64,000 nucleotides of DNA from Nocardia suismassiliense (GTDB lineage: Bacteria; Actinomycetota; Actinomycetes; Mycobacteriales; Mycobacteriaceae): assembly GCF_900269665.1 (NCBI RefSeq), contig NZ_LT985361.1, forward strand, positions 1,076,349-1,140,348. Reading direction: 5' to 3'. Below are positions 52,619 to 61,430 of the stretch, one piece after another. A program made the translations under genes and the position numbers. The number at the start of each line of letters is the position of its first letter. Within the stretch, counting starts at the first letter, position 1. The notes under the pieces were generated by a model that saw only the letters and a program-made list of their open reading frames with translations, did not search any database and was not told the DNA's origin.

Positions 52619-52891
52619 TACCACACCTCACAGTGAAAACCGTCAGCAGAGGTGGGAGACTTTGTGTGCTGGATAATCAGCATCGAACCCCCCGGTCGTA
52701 CTATCTGCCGCCGCCACGGCGACCGAAGCTACCCTCTCCGGCCTCATTCGGTTTGTCAAGTCGACCGGTGCGGGCAGTTGCCTGAACAGTTGTCGCGAGA
52801 GCGAGAATTTACGGCGACGTATCGACCCTTGTAGTTGAGCGGGAGAGACCAGTCCGCTCGGTTTTCCCGTCAACTTTCGGGCTGCGCCGGA

Positions 52892-53770
52892 TCAGGCGAG
52901 GGTGGGGAGTCGGTCGGCCAGGTCGGGCAGCTGCCAGGGTCCGTCGGTCTCGATGGTTGCGGTGGCGGTCCAGCCGGTGAGGGCGGAGATGGCGCCGCCC
53001 TGGACGGCGAAGACCTGGCCGGTGATGGGGCAGTTCTCCTGGGCGAGGTAGGCGACGATGGGGGCGATGTTCTCGGGGGCGAAGGCGTCGAATTCGCCGG
53101 CGGGGACCGCCGCGGCGAACATGGCGCCCATGCCGGGGGTGGCGAGGGTGAGGCGGGTGCGGGCGACGGGGGCGATGGCGTTGACGCGCACGCCGTAGCG
53201 CTCCAGTTCCAGCGCGGCGACCTGGGTGAGTGCGGCGATGCCCGCTTTGGCCGCGCCGTAGTTGGCTTGACCGGGGTTCGGCAGGAAGGTGCCCGACGCG
53301 GAGGCGGTGTTGATCACCGATGCGGCGACCGGCTGGCCCGCCTTCGACTGCGCCTTCCAGTACGCGGCGGCATGGTGCAGTGCCGCGAAGTGGCCCTTGA
53401 GGTGCACCGCGATCACCGCGTCCCACTGCGTCTCGTCCATCGCGGCAATGAATGCGTCGCGCAGGATGCCCGCGTTGTTCACCAAGATGTCCAGCCCGCC
53501 GAAGGCGGTGATCGCCTGCTCGGCAAGGGCTTTCGCGCCCGCCCAGTCGGCGATGTTCGCGGTGTCGGCGATGGCGCGCCCGCCCGCTGCGGTGATCTCG
53601 TCGACCACCTGCTGGGCCGGGCCGGCGTCGGCGCCGAGACCTTCGTTGTTCCCGCCGAGGTCGTTGACCACGACGGCCGCTCCTTCCGCGGCCAGTAGCA
53701 GCGCGTGAGCGCGGCCGATGCCGCGGCCTGCGCCGGTGACGATGGCGACGCGTCCGTCCAGCGAACCCAT
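52892..53770 (-). CDS. short-chain dehydrogenase/reductase (3-oxoacyl reductase/hydroxyacyl dehydrogenase-like)
   Basis: A 292-aa SDR: Rossmann motif TGAGRGIGRAHALLL, NNAG, and catalytic Ser-Tyr-Lys (Tyr-Gly-Ala-Ala-Lys in NYGAAKAGIAAL). Its extended NDLGGNNEG loop and C-terminal region resemble the SDR part of peroxisomal multifunctional-enzyme-type hydroxyacyl-CoA dehydrogenases. AAAGGA precedes ATG 53770. It is the last gene of the minus-strand operon MaoC-(thiolase remnant)-SRPBCC-SDR, so a beta-oxidation-type role on a lipid or sterol side chain is likely. Confidence 0.88.
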   Translation of the reverse strand: MGSLDGRVAIVTGAGRGIGRAHALLLAAEGAAVVVNDLGGNNEGLGADAGPAQQVVDEITAAGGRAIADTANIADWAGAKALAEQAITAFGGLDILVNNAGILRDAFIAAMDETQWDAVIAVHLKGHFAALHHAAAYWKAQSKAGQPVAASVINTASASGTFLPNPGQANYGAAKAGIAALTQVAALELERYGVRVNAIAPVARTRLTLATPGMGAMFAAAVPAGEFDAFAPENIAPIVAYLAQENCPITGQVFAVQGGAISALTGWTATATIETDGPWQLPDLADRLPTLA

Positions 53771-53799
53771 GTCGTTCCTTTCGAGGTGAGTGCGCGCGG

Positions 53800-54234
53800 T
53801 CAGACCAGCAGGCCGGCGAGGTTGGTGAGGGAGGCGTCGAGTTCCTTGGTGCTGGCGCGTTCGATCGCACCGCCGATGGCGCCGACCATCATCTGGCTGA
53901 CGAACTCCGCGTCGATGCTGACTTCGGAAGCGTTGTCGCCCTTGGCCGCAACGGTGAGCGTGAAGGTGATCCGCGCGCCCGCGAGACCCGTACCGGAGAA
54001 CTTCGTCGAGTTCGGCGCGTCGTAGTCGTCCACAGTGAAGGTGATGGTGTTCGCCATCCCCATGATGGTGAGCACCTCGGTCATGGTGGCCCCGGTGGAC
54101 AGCTGGGCGGGCGGCGGCTCCTTCCACTTGGTGTGCACCGTCAGCCATTCCGCGAAACGGTTCGGGTCGGACAGCACCGCCCACACCTTCTCCTGGGCGG
54201 CCGGAAACTCCTTGGAAACCTTGGCTTGCGCCAT
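53800..54234 (-). CDS. SRPBCC family (START-like) protein
   Basis: A 144-aa protein with the SRPBCC/polyketide-cyclase pattern: KEFPAAQEKVWAVLSDPNRFAEWLTVHTKW at the start, central strands, and a C-terminal amphipathic helix (GAIGGAIERASTKELDASLTNL). These form a hydrophobic cavity for lipid-like ligands. GGAGAA precedes ATG 54234. It lies within the lipid-catabolism operon, 29 bases upstream of the SDR gene. Confidence 0.85.
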   Translation of the reverse strand: MAQAKVSKEFPAAQEKVWAVLSDPNRFAEWLTVHTKWKEPPPAQLSTGATMTEVLTIMGMANTITFTVDDYDAPNSTKFSGTGLAGARITFTLTVAAKGDNASEVSIDAEFVSQMMVGAIGGAIERASTKELDASLTNLAGLLV

Positions 54235-54279
54235 GGTGGTTCTCCTCACATCGGTAAAACAATTGGCGTAGTGCCGAAT

Positions 54280-54507
54280 TCAGCGATCGGTCGGCCGGTA
54301 CGCGGTGACGATCGCCGCGCCGCCCAGCCCGATGTTGTGGGCCAGCGCGACTTTCGCGTCGCCGACCTGGCGGGCCGCGGCCTCGCTGCGCAATTGCCAA
54401 GTCAGCTCGGCGCACTGGGCCAGACCGGTGGCGCCGAGCGGATGCCCCTTCGAGATCAGGCCGCCGGACGGGTTGACTACCCACCGCCCGCCGTAGGTGG
54501 TGTTTCC
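54280..54507 (-). pseudogene. 3' remnant of a thiolase / lipid-transfer acyltransferase
   Basis: Only about 75 C-terminal residues remain: [19 protein letters not shown] (with the conserved His of the active site), then [13 protein letters not shown] and [16 protein letters not shown], which end thiolase-superfamily lipid-transfer proteins. The expected ~300 N-terminal residues, including the nucleophilic Cys, are absent. The frame upstream belongs instead to the MaoC gene, whose last codons overlap the remnant. A deletion joining the two genes is the simplest explanation. Confidence 0.8.
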
Positions 54508-55493
54508 TTCTTGATCGCGGGCTCGAACTCCGCGAGCCCGTCCTGGATGACGAATCGGTCGCTGTCCGACCAGGTTTCGAAGGTGTAGCGGTCCCGCCCG
54601 TCCTGGTGGCCGGTCGCCCACGTCGCGGTGGTGGTGGTCTGGCCAGGGAACGCGGGCGAACTCAGCCGCACGGCAAGCCTTTTCAGCCGGGTCGGGTCGT
54701 CCGGGCTGATCCGGGTGATCAGCGCGTGCGAGATGAACGCGATCGTGCACAGGCCGTGGATGATGATCCCGGGCAACCCCATCGCTTTGGCGAACTCGTC
54801 GACGAGGTGGATCGGCATCGGATCGCCTGCGGCCCGGGCGTATCGGAAGGTTTGATCCGCGTCGAAGGTCTGGGCCGTGGTGAAGTCCGGCTCGCGGGCC
54901 CGCAGGTTCTCGTCGAAGAAGTGCGCGGGGCTCGGCTCGCCGCGGGCGCCGTCGAACCGGCCGCCGCGGAAGAAGCCGACGAAGTACTGCTCGTTGACGA
55001 GGTCGCCGCGGCGCACGCTGTAGGTCTCGATGTGTGAGGTGACGACCACGCCCGAGGATTTGCCCTCGATCCCGACCGGCCGCGCGCGCACCTCCAGCAG
55101 CTCGCCGGGCTCGATCGGCCGGTGGAACCGGAAGTCGTGTTCGCCGTGCAGGATTCGCAGCATCAGATCGTCGGGCACCACCGACATCGCGGCGTCGGCC
55201 ATCATCACGGTGATCGGCACGACCGCGAAAACCGGTGGCGCGTATACCCCGTCGAGATGCTGCCGGATCGGATCGTTGGTCGCCGCGGCGTAGGCGATCG
55301 TGCGCGCCCGGTCCACCTCGAACCGGTCCCGCGCACCCCAGCTGCCCAACCGGTTTAGGTTGAATGTCGTCCCGTCCGGCACCGCTGCCGCACCCGCCGC
55401 CGGTGTGCTGCGGGAGTTCCCGCGCTCCGGCATGCAGACGAGCGCCGCACCCGAGGCCTCGTCCGGCCGCTCGGCCGTCGCGTCGTTGCCCAT
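54477..55493 (-). CDS. double hot-dog MaoC-type dehydratase
   Basis: A 338-aa protein; after a ~40-residue low-complexity head it has two hot-dog domains. The first (FAS1-like dehydratase N-terminal type) has [14 protein letters not shown]; the second has the MaoC hydratase motif [20 protein letters not shown] with the catalytic Asp/His, plus [11 protein letters not shown]. It hydrates or dehydrates enoyl-CoA-type lipids. The final ~10 residues (ETPPTAGGG) are read out of the thiolase remnant, so the native C-terminus may have been replaced. It is divergent from an AraC regulator. Confidence 0.86.
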   Translation of the reverse strand: MGNDATAERPDEASGAALVCMPERGNSRSTPAAGAAAVPDGTTFNLNRLGSWGARDRFEVDRARTIAYAAATNDPIRQHLDGVYAPPVFAVVPITVMMADAAMSVVPDDLMLRILHGEHDFRFHRPIEPGELLEVRARPVGIEGKSSGVVVTSHIETYSVRRGDLVNEQYFVGFFRGGRFDGARGEPSPAHFFDENLRAREPDFTTAQTFDADQTFRYARAAGDPMPIHLVDEFAKAMGLPGIIIHGLCTIAFISHALITRISPDDPTRLKRLAVRLSSPAFPGQTTTTATWATGHQDGRDRYTFETWSDSDRFVIQDGLAEFEPAIKKETPPTAGGG

Positions 55494-55615
55494 AACTCAA
55501 CGCTAGGAAGCGGCACTCCCGCCCGGGATGACCGCGCGGCGCACGTTCGGTGACCGCCGCGCTCACCGCATCCGGCCTGGTAGGTTCGCCTCGACCAGGG
55601 ACGCAGGAGGTAGTG

Positions 55616-56659
55616 GTGACGGCGAGGACGGTGCCGATCGACTTCGTGCGCTCCGCCGTCGCCACCGCCGAGCGCGAGGGCGTCGACATCGGCCAGCTGC
55701 TCGGCAGCGCCGGGGTCGCGCCGGAGCTACTGGCCCAGGATCGCGCGCGGGTGACGGTCGAGCAGATGGCCGCGACCATGCGTCAACTGTGGCGGATCAC
55801 CGACGACGAACTGTTCGGCCTCGGTCCGGCGCCGGTGCCGCGCGGGTCGACCCGGCTGGTCGGCTTCGGCTTGGTCGGCTGCCCCGATCTGGGTGCGGCG
55901 ATCGCGCGGTTCGGCGAATACCAGCGACTGCTGCCCGGATTGCCGCCGATGGTGGTGACCACGGCCGGCGGGCGTACCCGGTGCACGCTCGACACCAGCG
56001 TGCTCGCCGCGGCCGAAGAGCTGCTCACCGTGTTCCTGCTCGCGGCGATCCACCGGATGATCTCCTGGGGCATCGGCCGCCGAGTCCCCTTGCGCCAGGT
56101 CGAGTTTCCTTATCCGCGGCCGCGCAATGTCGCCGACTACGACCTCGTCTTCGGCGCTCCGCTCGTCTTCGAGGCCGCCACCGCGGCGATCACCTTCGAC
56201 AGCGAGCTACTCGCCGCCCCGCTCACCAAGACCGAGCAAGACCTCATCGACTGGGCCCGCAACGCCCCGATAGACGTGCTGTCCCGGCGCGACTACGGCA
56301 CCTCGCTCGCCGAGCAGGTGCGCAAGATCCTCGCGCGGGGCCTGCACAGTGGGCGGGCAACGGCGGCCGGCCGGGCGGGCGAACACTGGCCTACTGCGGA
56401 CGAGGTGGCCAAGCGGCTGGCCATGAGCCCACAGACGGTGCGCCGCAAGCTCGGCGAGGAGGGCACCTCGATCACCCAGATCCGTGAGGACATCCTGCGC
56501 GACGCCGCGGTGGCCAGCCTGGTGCGCGGCGACGAGACGGTGGAGGCGCTGTCGGCCCGGCTCGGCTTCTCCGAACCGAGCGCGTTCCGGCGGGCGTTCC
56601 GCCGCTGGACCGGGAGCCCACCCGGTTCCTACCGCAATGCATCGCCGGCGGAGAGCTGA
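55616..56659 (+). CDS. AraC-family transcriptional regulator
   Basis: A 347-aa regulator of the OruR/ArgR-like AraC group: an N-terminal ligand domain (Arabinose_bd-type, [20 protein letters not shown]) and a C-terminal double HTH ([20 protein letters not shown] and [20 protein letters not shown], then [11 protein letters not shown]). GTG 55616 sits five bases after AGGAGG; a TAGGTT -10-like element is at 55581-55586. It is divergent from the MaoC gene, so it probably controls the lipid operon. Confidence 0.9.
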   Translation: MTARTVPIDFVRSAVATAEREGVDIGQLLGSAGVAPELLAQDRARVTVEQMAATMRQLWRITDDELFGLGPAPVPRGSTRLVGFGLVGCPDLGAAIARFGEYQRLLPGLPPMVVTTAGGRTRCTLDTSVLAAAEELLTVFLLAAIHRMISWGIGRRVPLRQVEFPYPRPRNVADYDLVFGAPLVFEAATAAITFDSELLAAPLTKTEQDLIDWARNAPIDVLSRRDYGTSLAEQVRKILARGLHSGRATAAGRAGEHWPTADEVAKRLAMSPQTVRRKLGEEGTSITQIREDILRDAAVASLVRGDETVEALSARLGFSEPSAFRRAFRRWTGSPPGSYRNASPAES

Positions 56660-56717
56660 ATCCCGCACCGCAGCAGGCATTCCGGTGGTCGTGCCGTTCG
56701 ATCGCGGCAGCAGCTTC

Positions 56718-57584
56718 TCACTCACCGCGCAAACGGCGGTGGTACTTCTCCCTGATCTCCGGATCGGGCTGGGCGTAAGCCGTTGTCGCCCCGGTGATTC
56801 GCGCGACGACGAGCTGCGCCCGGTACGGCAGCAACTGCGCGGACTTGATGATCGCGGCCAGCCTGCGCGGCACCGTCACCAACGGCTTGCCCTTGACCAC
56901 TGTGCGCACGATCGCCTGCGCGACATCCTCGGGGTCCACGGTCGTCATCGGCTCGATCCACCCCGGCATGTTCGCACCGGCGGACAGCTCGGTGCGCACG
57001 ATGCCCGGCAGCACCGCCGAGACCTGCACGCCGTGCTCTTTCATTTCCAGATGCAGCGCCGACGTGAAGCCCACCACCGCGTGCTTGGTCGCACAGTAGG
57101 TGGCCAGCCCCGGAAAGCCTTGCGTGCCAGCCAGAGACGCGATGTTGATGAGGTGCCCGCTGCCGCGCGCCAGGAACCGCTGGGTGGCCAGCCGCGACCC
57201 GTGGATCACCGCGCGCAGGTTGATGTCGACGATGCGATCGGTCATCGCCTCGTCCTCGTCCGCGAACAGCCCGGTCGGCATGATGCCCGCGTTGTTGACC
57301 AGCACGTCCAGCGGTCCGAGCTCCTGCTCGAGGGTGTCGAGGAACGCGGCGAACGAGGCACGGTCGGTCACGTTCAGCGGCAGGCCGATGATCCTGGCCG
57401 CCGGGTCGGCGCCCAGCTCCACCGCGGTCTTGTCGACCAGTTCCACATCGATGTCGCCGATCGCGACCGCGGCGCCCGCCCCGAGAAACGCCTCGGCGGT
57501 GGCTCGGCCGATCCCGCGCGCTCCGCCGGTGATCGCGACGACCTTGCCGCTGAGCGGGGTGTCGCCGTTGGCTGCACTGGTCAT
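56718..57584 (-). CDS. short-chain dehydrogenase/reductase
   Basis: A 288-aa classical SDR: ITGGARGIGRATAEAFL, NNAGIMPTG, and catalytic YCATKHAVVG with an upstream Ser (INIASLAGTQG). The C-terminal ~45 residues form an amphipathic basic extension (YRAQLVVARITGATTAY), which often gives membrane association. It is a NAD(P)-dependent oxidoreductase of unknown substrate. It is downstream of the acyl-CoA dehydrogenase gene on the same strand (150-base gap). Confidence 0.88.
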   Translation of the reverse strand: MTSAANGDTPLSGKVVAITGGARGIGRATAEAFLGAGAAVAIGDIDVELVDKTAVELGADPAARIIGLPLNVTDRASFAAFLDTLEQELGPLDVLVNNAGIMPTGLFADEDEAMTDRIVDINLRAVIHGSRLATQRFLARGSGHLINIASLAGTQGFPGLATYCATKHAVVGFTSALHLEMKEHGVQVSAVLPGIVRTELSAGANMPGWIEPMTTVDPEDVAQAIVRTVVKGKPLVTVPRRLAAIIKSAQLLPYRAQLVVARITGATTAYAQPDPEIREKYHRRLRGE

Positions 57585-57734
57585 GATCTCGGCCTCCCGG
57601 TGGGCCGTGGGGTTCGGCAGGGGCGGCCTGGCCCGTCGATCACAGCCACCTCGGCGCTGTATCCAGTGTCGGCGCTCGGCGCAGGATTGATTGCGGATTC
57701 GGCAATCATGATGCGGCGGAGCAAAATCTGACGC

Positions 57735-58880
57735 TCAGAGCCCGCGCGCGATGATCTCCTTCATGATCTCGTTGGTGCCGCCGTAGATCTTCTGGATCCG
57801 CGAATCGGTGAAGATGCGCGCGATCGGATACTCGGCCATGTAGCCGTAGCCGCCGAACAGCTGCAGACAGCGGTCGGCCAGAACGTTCTGCTGCTCGGAC
57901 AGCCACAGCTTGGCCTTGGCCGCGGTCGGGATGTCCAAATCGCCGGTGACGTGCTTCTCGATGCACTCGTCGAGGAAGCTCCAGCCCACGGTGACCGCCG
58001 TATCGCATTCGGCCAGCGTGAATTTGGTGTTCTGGAAGGCGAAGATCGGCTTGCCGAAGGCGCTGCGTTCCTTGGTGTACTCCAGGGTCAGCTCGACCGT
58101 CTTCTCCATCGTCGCCATCGCGGTGACGGCGATGATCAGCCGCTCCTGCGCGAGCTGCTGCATCAGCTGGATGAAGCCCATGTTCTCGGCCTCGCCGATG
58201 AGGTTCGCGCGCGGCACCCGCACCTCGTCGAAGAACAGCTCGCAGGTGTCCTGCCCGTGCTGGCCGATCTTGTGCAGATTGCGCCCGCGCCGGAAACCGG
58301 CCTGGCTCGTCTCGACCGCGATCAGCGACAGACCGCCCGCGCCACCCGCCTCGTTGGTCTTGGCGACGACCAGCACCAGGTCGGCCAGGAAACCATTGGA
58401 GATGAACGTCTTCGCGCCGTTGACGACGTACTCCTCGCCCTGCACGGTCGCGGTGGTGCGGATCGCCTGCAGGTCCGATCCGGTGCCGGGTTCGGTCATC
58501 GCGATCGCCGCGACGATCTCCCCGGACGCCAGCTTCGGCAGCCAGGTCTTCTTCTGCTCGTCGGTGCCGTAGCCGGCGATATAGTGCGCGATGATCGTGC
58601 TGTGCACCGGCCCGCCGAAGCTGGGTGCCAGCGCGCGCACCTGCTCGATGGCGATCACCGCGTCATGGCGGAAGTCGCCGCCCCCGCCGCCGTACTCCTC
58701 CGGGATGCTGGGGCACAGCAGGCCGAGCTCGCCGGCGCGCAGCCAGACCTCGCGGTCGATGTGCTGCTGCTGGGCCCACCGCTCCTCGTGCGGCGCGCAC
58801 TCCTTACCGAAGAAGTCCCGCGACAGTTCGGCCAGCGCGTCCATCTCCGCGTCCATCCACCGTGAGCGGTGCCTTGCCAT
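57735..58880 (-). CDS. acyl-CoA dehydrogenase
   Basis: A 381-aa flavoenzyme of the ACAD fold, catalysing alpha,beta-dehydrogenation of an acyl-CoA. Signature blocks are AIAMTEPGTGSDLQAIRTTA, FISNGFLADLVLVVAKT, and QLFGGYGYMAEYPI with the catalytic-base Glu in YGGTNEIMKEIIAR. ATG 58880. It probably acts with the adjacent SDR in fatty-acid or related acyl-CoA oxidation; chain-length specificity cannot be read. Confidence 0.93.
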   Translation of the reverse strand: MARHRSRWMDAEMDALAELSRDFFGKECAPHEERWAQQQHIDREVWLRAGELGLLCPSIPEEYGGGGGDFRHDAVIAIEQVRALAPSFGGPVHSTIIAHYIAGYGTDEQKKTWLPKLASGEIVAAIAMTEPGTGSDLQAIRTTATVQGEEYVVNGAKTFISNGFLADLVLVVAKTNEAGGAGGLSLIAVETSQAGFRRGRNLHKIGQHGQDTCELFFDEVRVPRANLIGEAENMGFIQLMQQLAQERLIIAVTAMATMEKTVELTLEYTKERSAFGKPIFAFQNTKFTLAECDTAVTVGWSFLDECIEKHVTGDLDIPTAAKAKLWLSEQQNVLADRCLQLFGGYGYMAEYPIARIFTDSRIQKIYGGTNEIMKEIIARGL

Positions 58881-59193
58881 GTTCGCCCGTCCCTTCGCGC
58901 ATCCGACGCCGTCGTCCTGTCCCACGGTAGAAACCGCCGGAGCGTACCGGTAGGACCGAGCCGCCCGAATCCGATGACCGTAGCGCTCTCGTATCGACGC
59001 AGGAGATATCCACCGATTCCGCGCTTCGACTAGCGGCCCATCAATGGCGCGGTGAATGGGTTCGAATCGAATACAACCTGCGGTCGGCGAACGGGGCGAG
59101 CCGAGTTCGAATTTCTGGTTCCAACTGGAAGCTGGCCGGGGCCGGCGGAATCACCGACGCGCCCTGCGGGGGTTACCAGCGACGGCCGCAATG

Positions 59194-59242
59194 TTTGAAG
59201 GTTTATTGCGTCGAAGCGATCTTCGACGCAATAAACCTCAAA
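59194..59242. repeat. 49-nt near-perfect inverted repeat with a CGAT tetraloop
   Basis: TTTGA plus GGTTTATTGCGTCGAAG pairs fully with its complement (59221-59242) apart from one bulged A, giving 22 base pairs around CGAT. It is AT-rich against its surroundings. It could be a second transcription terminator or the scar of a small mobile element. Confidence 0.7.
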
Positions 59243-59280
59243 ACTCGGTAATTGCTTGGGCGGTGTTAGCCGAACATGCG

Positions 59281-59315
59281 CGAGCCGCCGCCCGGAAAGT
59301 CCGGGCGGCGGCTCG
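59281..59315 (-). terminator. terminator of the acyl-ACP desaturase gene
   Basis: Perfect 16-bp arms CGAGCCGCCGCCCGGA and complement (59300-59315) enclose AAG, 19 bases downstream of the minus-strand desaturase stop. Confidence 0.8.
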
Positions 59316-59334
59316 AGGTCTATCGGAAGCGAGC

Positions 59335-60306
59335 TCAGCTCGCGGTGCTGCTCGCCATCTGGCGTTCGGCCTTGGCGGCCTCGCGGGCGAGCATGCGGTC
59401 GCGCTGCTCCTCGAACTTCACCACGTCCTTGCCGAGCTTGTCGAGGTACGCGGCGAGCCGCTCGCGGCAGGCCTCGCCGCGACCGGTGAAGTCGGTGCGG
59501 TCGAAGATGTTCCACTTCTTGAGCACCGGCTGCACCACCTCTTCCATGTGCTGGCGCAGGTCGTAGATGCCGTGCTTGGCCATCAGTACGCCGTTGCGGC
59601 GGAAGTTGGGCATACCGGCGCCGGGCATCTGGAAGTTCTCCAGGATCAGCGTGATGGCCTCGATCGTCTGGTCCGGGGCCAGGTCGAGCGCCGCGCCGCA
59701 CATGTTGCGGTAGAAGATCATGTGCAGGTTCTCGTCCGCGGCGACGCGCTGGAGCATGCGGTCGGCGATCGGGTCGTCACACACCTTGCCGGTGTTGCGG
59801 TGGCTCACTCGGGTGGCCAGCTCCTGGAACGTCACGTACGCGACGGAGTGCAGGAAGCCCGCGTCGGCCTCGGTCGGCGACGCGAAACCGTTGGTCATGT
59901 GGATCATCCGCGCCTCTTCGAGGGCGACCGGATCGACGCCGCGGGTGACCACCAGGTAGTCGCGCATCACGATGCCGTGCCGGTTTTCCTCGGCGGTCCA
60001 GCGGCCGACCCAGGTACCCCACGCGCCGTCCTGCGAGAAGTTCTCGGCGATCTCGCGGTGGTAGGAGGGGAGGTTGTCCTCGGTGAGCAAGTTGGTGATC
60101 ATGGCGGCTTTCGCGACCTCGCCGAGCCGGGACTGCTCAGGATCCCAGTCGATGCCCCCGAGTGCGGCGAAATTGCGGCCTTCATCCCACGGGACGTAGT
60201 CGTGCGGATGCCATTCCTTTGCCAAGGAGAAGTGCCGGTTGACGTTTTCTGCGGCAACCGGCTCCAACTCCGTAAGAAGCTCGAGTTGAGTCAGATCCCT
60301 TGCCAT
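59335..60306 (-). CDS. desA1: acyl-ACP desaturase (DesA1-type)
   Basis: A 323-aa soluble di-iron desaturase, the counterpart of Rv0824c/DesA1, implicated in mycolic-acid desaturation. The two iron-ligand motifs ENRHG (TAEENRHGIVM) and ENLH (AADENLHMIFY) are intact. ATG 60306 (MARDLTQLELLTELEP). A TACCTT -10-like element lies near 60357 on the minus strand, and a TACGG-CA-CCGTA palindrome lies just upstream of it. Confidence 0.93.
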   Translation of the reverse strand: MARDLTQLELLTELEPVAAENVNRHFSLAKEWHPHDYVPWDEGRNFAALGGIDWDPEQSRLGEVAKAAMITNLLTEDNLPSYHREIAENFSQDGAWGTWVGRWTAEENRHGIVMRDYLVVTRGVDPVALEEARMIHMTNGFASPTEADAGFLHSVAYVTFQELATRVSHRNTGKVCDDPIADRMLQRVAADENLHMIFYRNMCGAALDLAPDQTIEAITLILENFQMPGAGMPNFRRNGVLMAKHGIYDLRQHMEEVVQPVLKKWNIFDRTDFTGRGEACRERLAAYLDKLGKDVVKFEEQRDRMLAREAAKAERQMASSTAS

Positions 60307-60379
60307 GTATGAACCCTTCAGTCTGTGCGTCCGGTCGTGCAGGTCATCCCCCCAAGGTAGACCGATGCCGTGCGGCCAT

Positions 60380-60398
60380 ACCTTACGGCACCGTAGGT
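60380..60398 (-). promoter_or_regulatory. palindromic operator candidate of the desA1-type gene
   Basis: TACGG-CA-CCGTA (60384-60395), flanked by ACCT/AGGT on both sides with one extra base, sits in the -35 to -50 region relative to the likely desA start. A TetR-type acyl-CoA-responsive repressor of desA genes (MadR) is known in mycobacteria; equivalence is inference. Confidence 0.5.
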
Positions 60399-60589
60399 GT
60401 GATGCGAAGCGCATCCGAATGCCTGTTGATGCCCCGTGATACACGTCATACGCCCTCGTTGGCGTTCGGCGACCACTGTCGAGTGTATGGCTTCGGCCCG
60501 CAGCGAGGGGATTATCGCCACGGGCCGAGCAGTGTTAGCGCGGCGTGCTGTACTGCACACCGGGGGGTCGAACGTATAGTCCGCCCCGG

Positions 60590-61195
60590 TCAGCGTTTCC
60601 CGCCGAACAGACCGCCGAGTACGTTTCCAAGTGCGCCACCGGCGTTCTTGGCCAGCGCCTCGCCGATCGCGCCGCCGATGCCGCCGCTCTTGCTGCTGCC
60701 GCCGAGCAGACCGCCGAGCAGGTCGCCGATCCCGCCGTTGCCGGCCTGCGGCTGGGTCTGCGGCTGGGTCTGTGGCGCGGCGTTTCCGCCGCCGCCGGTC
60801 AGCTGCTTGGCCAGGTAGGCGAGCACGATCGGCGCGAGGATGGGCATCAGCTTGGCGATCAGGTCGTTGCCGCCCGTGCCCTCGGTCGCGCCGAGCGCAC
60901 TGATCACGGTGTTCTTCTCGTCGCCGAAAACGTTCTCGACGATCTTGGAGCCGTCGGCGACGTCGACCTGGTCGATGTCCACCTGGCCCGCGCCCTCGAC
61001 CAGGCCGCCGTGGTTGTCCAGCGCGCCGACCAGCGAGGCCGCGCCTTCGGGCTGGGTCGCGTTCGCTTGCAGGCCGCCGAGCAGCGTGGGCAGCGCCGCC
61101 TGGACCGCGGTGGTCGCGGTGTTCTCGTCTACGCCGAGCTTCGCGGCGATCTGGGCGATGGGTACCTGAGCGAGCAAATCATCGAAGGAAGTCAT
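60590..61195 (-). CDS. DUF937 domain-containing protein
   Basis: A 201-aa protein. The N-terminal MTSFDDLLAQVPIAQIAAKLGVDENTATTAVQAALPTLL block is the DUF937 fold; the C-terminus is Gly-rich with PQTQPQTQPQAG and repeated GGLLGG/GGLFGG. No membrane segment or enzyme motif is seen. The function of the family is unknown. GGAG precedes ATG 61195. Confidence 0.85.
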   Translation of the reverse strand: MTSFDDLLAQVPIAQIAAKLGVDENTATTAVQAALPTLLGGLQANATQPEGAASLVGALDNHGGLVEGAGQVDIDQVDVADGSKIVENVFGDEKNTVISALGATEGTGGNDLIAKLMPILAPIVLAYLAKQLTGGGGNAAPQTQPQTQPQAGNGGIGDLLGGLLGGSSKSGGIGGAIGEALAKNAGGALGNVLGGLFGGKR

Positions 61196-61323
61196 CAGCT
61201 CCGCCTTGTCGAGGGAAGACCGGGATTGCCCCTGTCGGGCTCACAGTAGGGGAATGCTCGGAGGCAGTGCGGTCTTTCGAGTCCCGCGCGCCGGGTGCGA
61301 TGGCGGCCGCTGTGAAACGAGAG

Positions 61324-61352
61324 CGGGCGCCCGGTGGAACACCGGGCGCCCG
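61324..61352 (-). terminator. terminator after tRNA-Lys
   Basis: The perfect 13-bp stem CGGGCGCCCGGTG (61324-61336)/CACCGGGCGCCCG (61340-61352) with a GAA loop lies five bases beyond the 3' end of the minus-strand tRNA. Confidence 0.85.
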
Positions 61353-61357
61353 ACGAG

Positions 61358-61430
61358 TGCCCCCAGTAGGGCTCGAACCTACGACCTGCGGATTAAAAGT
61401 CCGTAGCTCTACCAACTGAGCTATAGGGGC
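61358..61430 (-). tRNA. tRNA-Lys (anticodon TTT)
   Basis: A 73-nt cloverleaf on the minus strand. Acceptor GCCCCTA/TGGGGGC with discriminator A, D-arm TAGCTCAGTTGGTAGAGC, anticodon loop CTTTTAA giving TTT, and T-arm GGTTCGAGCC. Confidence 0.95.

Larger units (their letters stand above)
58881..59334. other. intergenic region with two strong hairpins
   Basis: 454 bases without a credible gene. It holds the presumptive promoter of the acyl-CoA dehydrogenase on the left, and on the right an AT-richer 49-nt hairpin (59194-59242) and the desA-type terminator (59281-59315). Confidence 0.6.

Noticed and set aside
59041..59130. TTCGAA-rich sequence resembling a tRNA T-arm remnant downstream of desA
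   Set aside because: No cloverleaf can be formed and no acceptor stem pairs; no evidence for an att site.
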